Shown here: piece by piece, positions 63,840-64,000 of the stretch | Layout: each line of letters opens with the position of its first letter | Position numbering within the stretch: position 1 is the stretch's first letter | DNA from: Oscillospiraceae bacterium | GTDB lineage: Bacteria > Bacillota > Clostridia > Oscillospirales > Oscillospiraceae | NCBI GenBank assembly: GCA_021770845.1 | Contig: JAETQF010000005.1 | Coordinates: forward strand, 1 to 64,000 | Direction: 5' to 3' | DNA length: 64,000 nt | The notes under the pieces: model-generated | What the model was told of the DNA's origin: nothing | The model's input: the letters and a program-made list of their open reading frames with translations, nothing else | The model's database searches: none | Program-made: the position numbers and the translations under genes

Positions 63840-64000
63840 CTGGACTTCTGGGGCGGCTGTCAGGCGCCGCCCGTGGGAACCGCTTGGGCTAATAACCGCA
63901 TACGGGCGGCAGCACAAATGGGGAGAAAACGCGTCCAGATCCTGGGCGCCGGAAACCTTTAGACACGTTTTCCAAGGAAGAAGGGGGTACATAGGGGGGA
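63840..64000 (+). repeat. Partial copy of the long intergenic repeat at the window edge
   Basis: GGGAACCGCTTGGGCTAATA, CGGCAGCACAAATGGGGAGA and GCGTCCAG match the central part of the arms at 49930-49990 and 58810-58875. The GGGGGTACATAGGGGG near the end corresponds to GGGGGTTCTTAGGGGG. The copy runs off the window. Confidence 0.65.

Overview
The window is a GC-rich chromosomal segment from a member of the Clostridia. It carries a SpoIIP sporulation gene, EF-P 5-aminopentanone reductase-like and Asp23-FakA genes, a MurT/GatD-type pair and class I CIRCE heat-shock control. The mixture of high GC, Firmicutes housekeeping genes and EutS-type shell proteins suggests an Oscillospiraceae-like gut anaerobe (the Flavonifractor / Lawsonibacter / Intestinimonas neighbourhood). 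That placement is inferred from gene content, not measured.

Layout. 0.3-3 kb: a PepV-type dipeptidase, then the rpsF-ssb-rpsR operon. 3-4.5 kb: a leftward operon with a small membrane protein, an XRE regulator, a DUF3169-like membrane protein and a zinc-ribbon protein, behind 21-bp-phased operator repeats. 4.7-11.3 kb: an SLH/GH25 lysozyme, a YmdB-like phosphodiesterase, a DEAD-box helicase, an Rrf2 regulator, a DedA/VTT membrane protein, a NYN-domain protein and a YheO-like regulator. 11.5-21.6 kb: secA, pgeF, an oligopeptide-type binding lipoprotein, purL and an SDR reductase. 21.8-26.8 kb: a branched-chain amino-acid importer, livKHMGF, in which livM is frameshifted. 26.8-30.8 kb: a leftward surface O-acylation cluster (two DUF4358-like lipoproteins, MBOAT, DHHW protein). 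30.9-38 kb: udk, trmL, then the lower-glycolysis run pgk-tpiA-gpmI-eno, interspersed with two tiny unannotated genes. 38-43.9 kb: Asp23/Gls24, FakA-like kinase, bactofilin, an AbrB-ABC exporter operon and spoIIP. 44-45.3 kb: an orphan microcompartment trio, two EutS paralogues plus EutP. 45.5-48.8 kb: aroK, a RhlE-like helicase and a metallophosphoesterase. 48.8-50.2 kb: an inverted-repeat element carrying two small genes. 50.2-55.2 kb: mnmG, a GyrI-like protein, a divergent MurT/GatD-like pair and a GNAT. 55.2-59 kb: a MacB-like ABC protein and an empty copy of the inverted-repeat element. 59-64 kb: htpG, murA and yycJ.

The most unusual material is repetitive. A family of long, highly structured intergenic repeats lies at both window edges and at 48.8-50.2 and 58.3-59.1 kb. 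Its tip palindromes vary between copies while staying self-complementary. At one locus an inverted pair encloses a lower-GC XRE regulator and a small protein; at another the pair is empty. A second family of short double-hairpin elements bounded by GTAGGGG/CCCCTAC has inserted in frame into purL and into a helicase tail. The 3' end of secA is duplicated around a 122-bp structured insert. Two further points deserve attention: the GatD-like protein seems to lack the glutaminase cysteine, and the BMC shell genes have no enzyme genes beside them.

Most genes sit in short co-directional operons with overlapping or closely spaced starts, and good -35/-10 boxes can be read for many. No rRNA, tRNA, CRISPR array, transposase or prophage gene was recognised.
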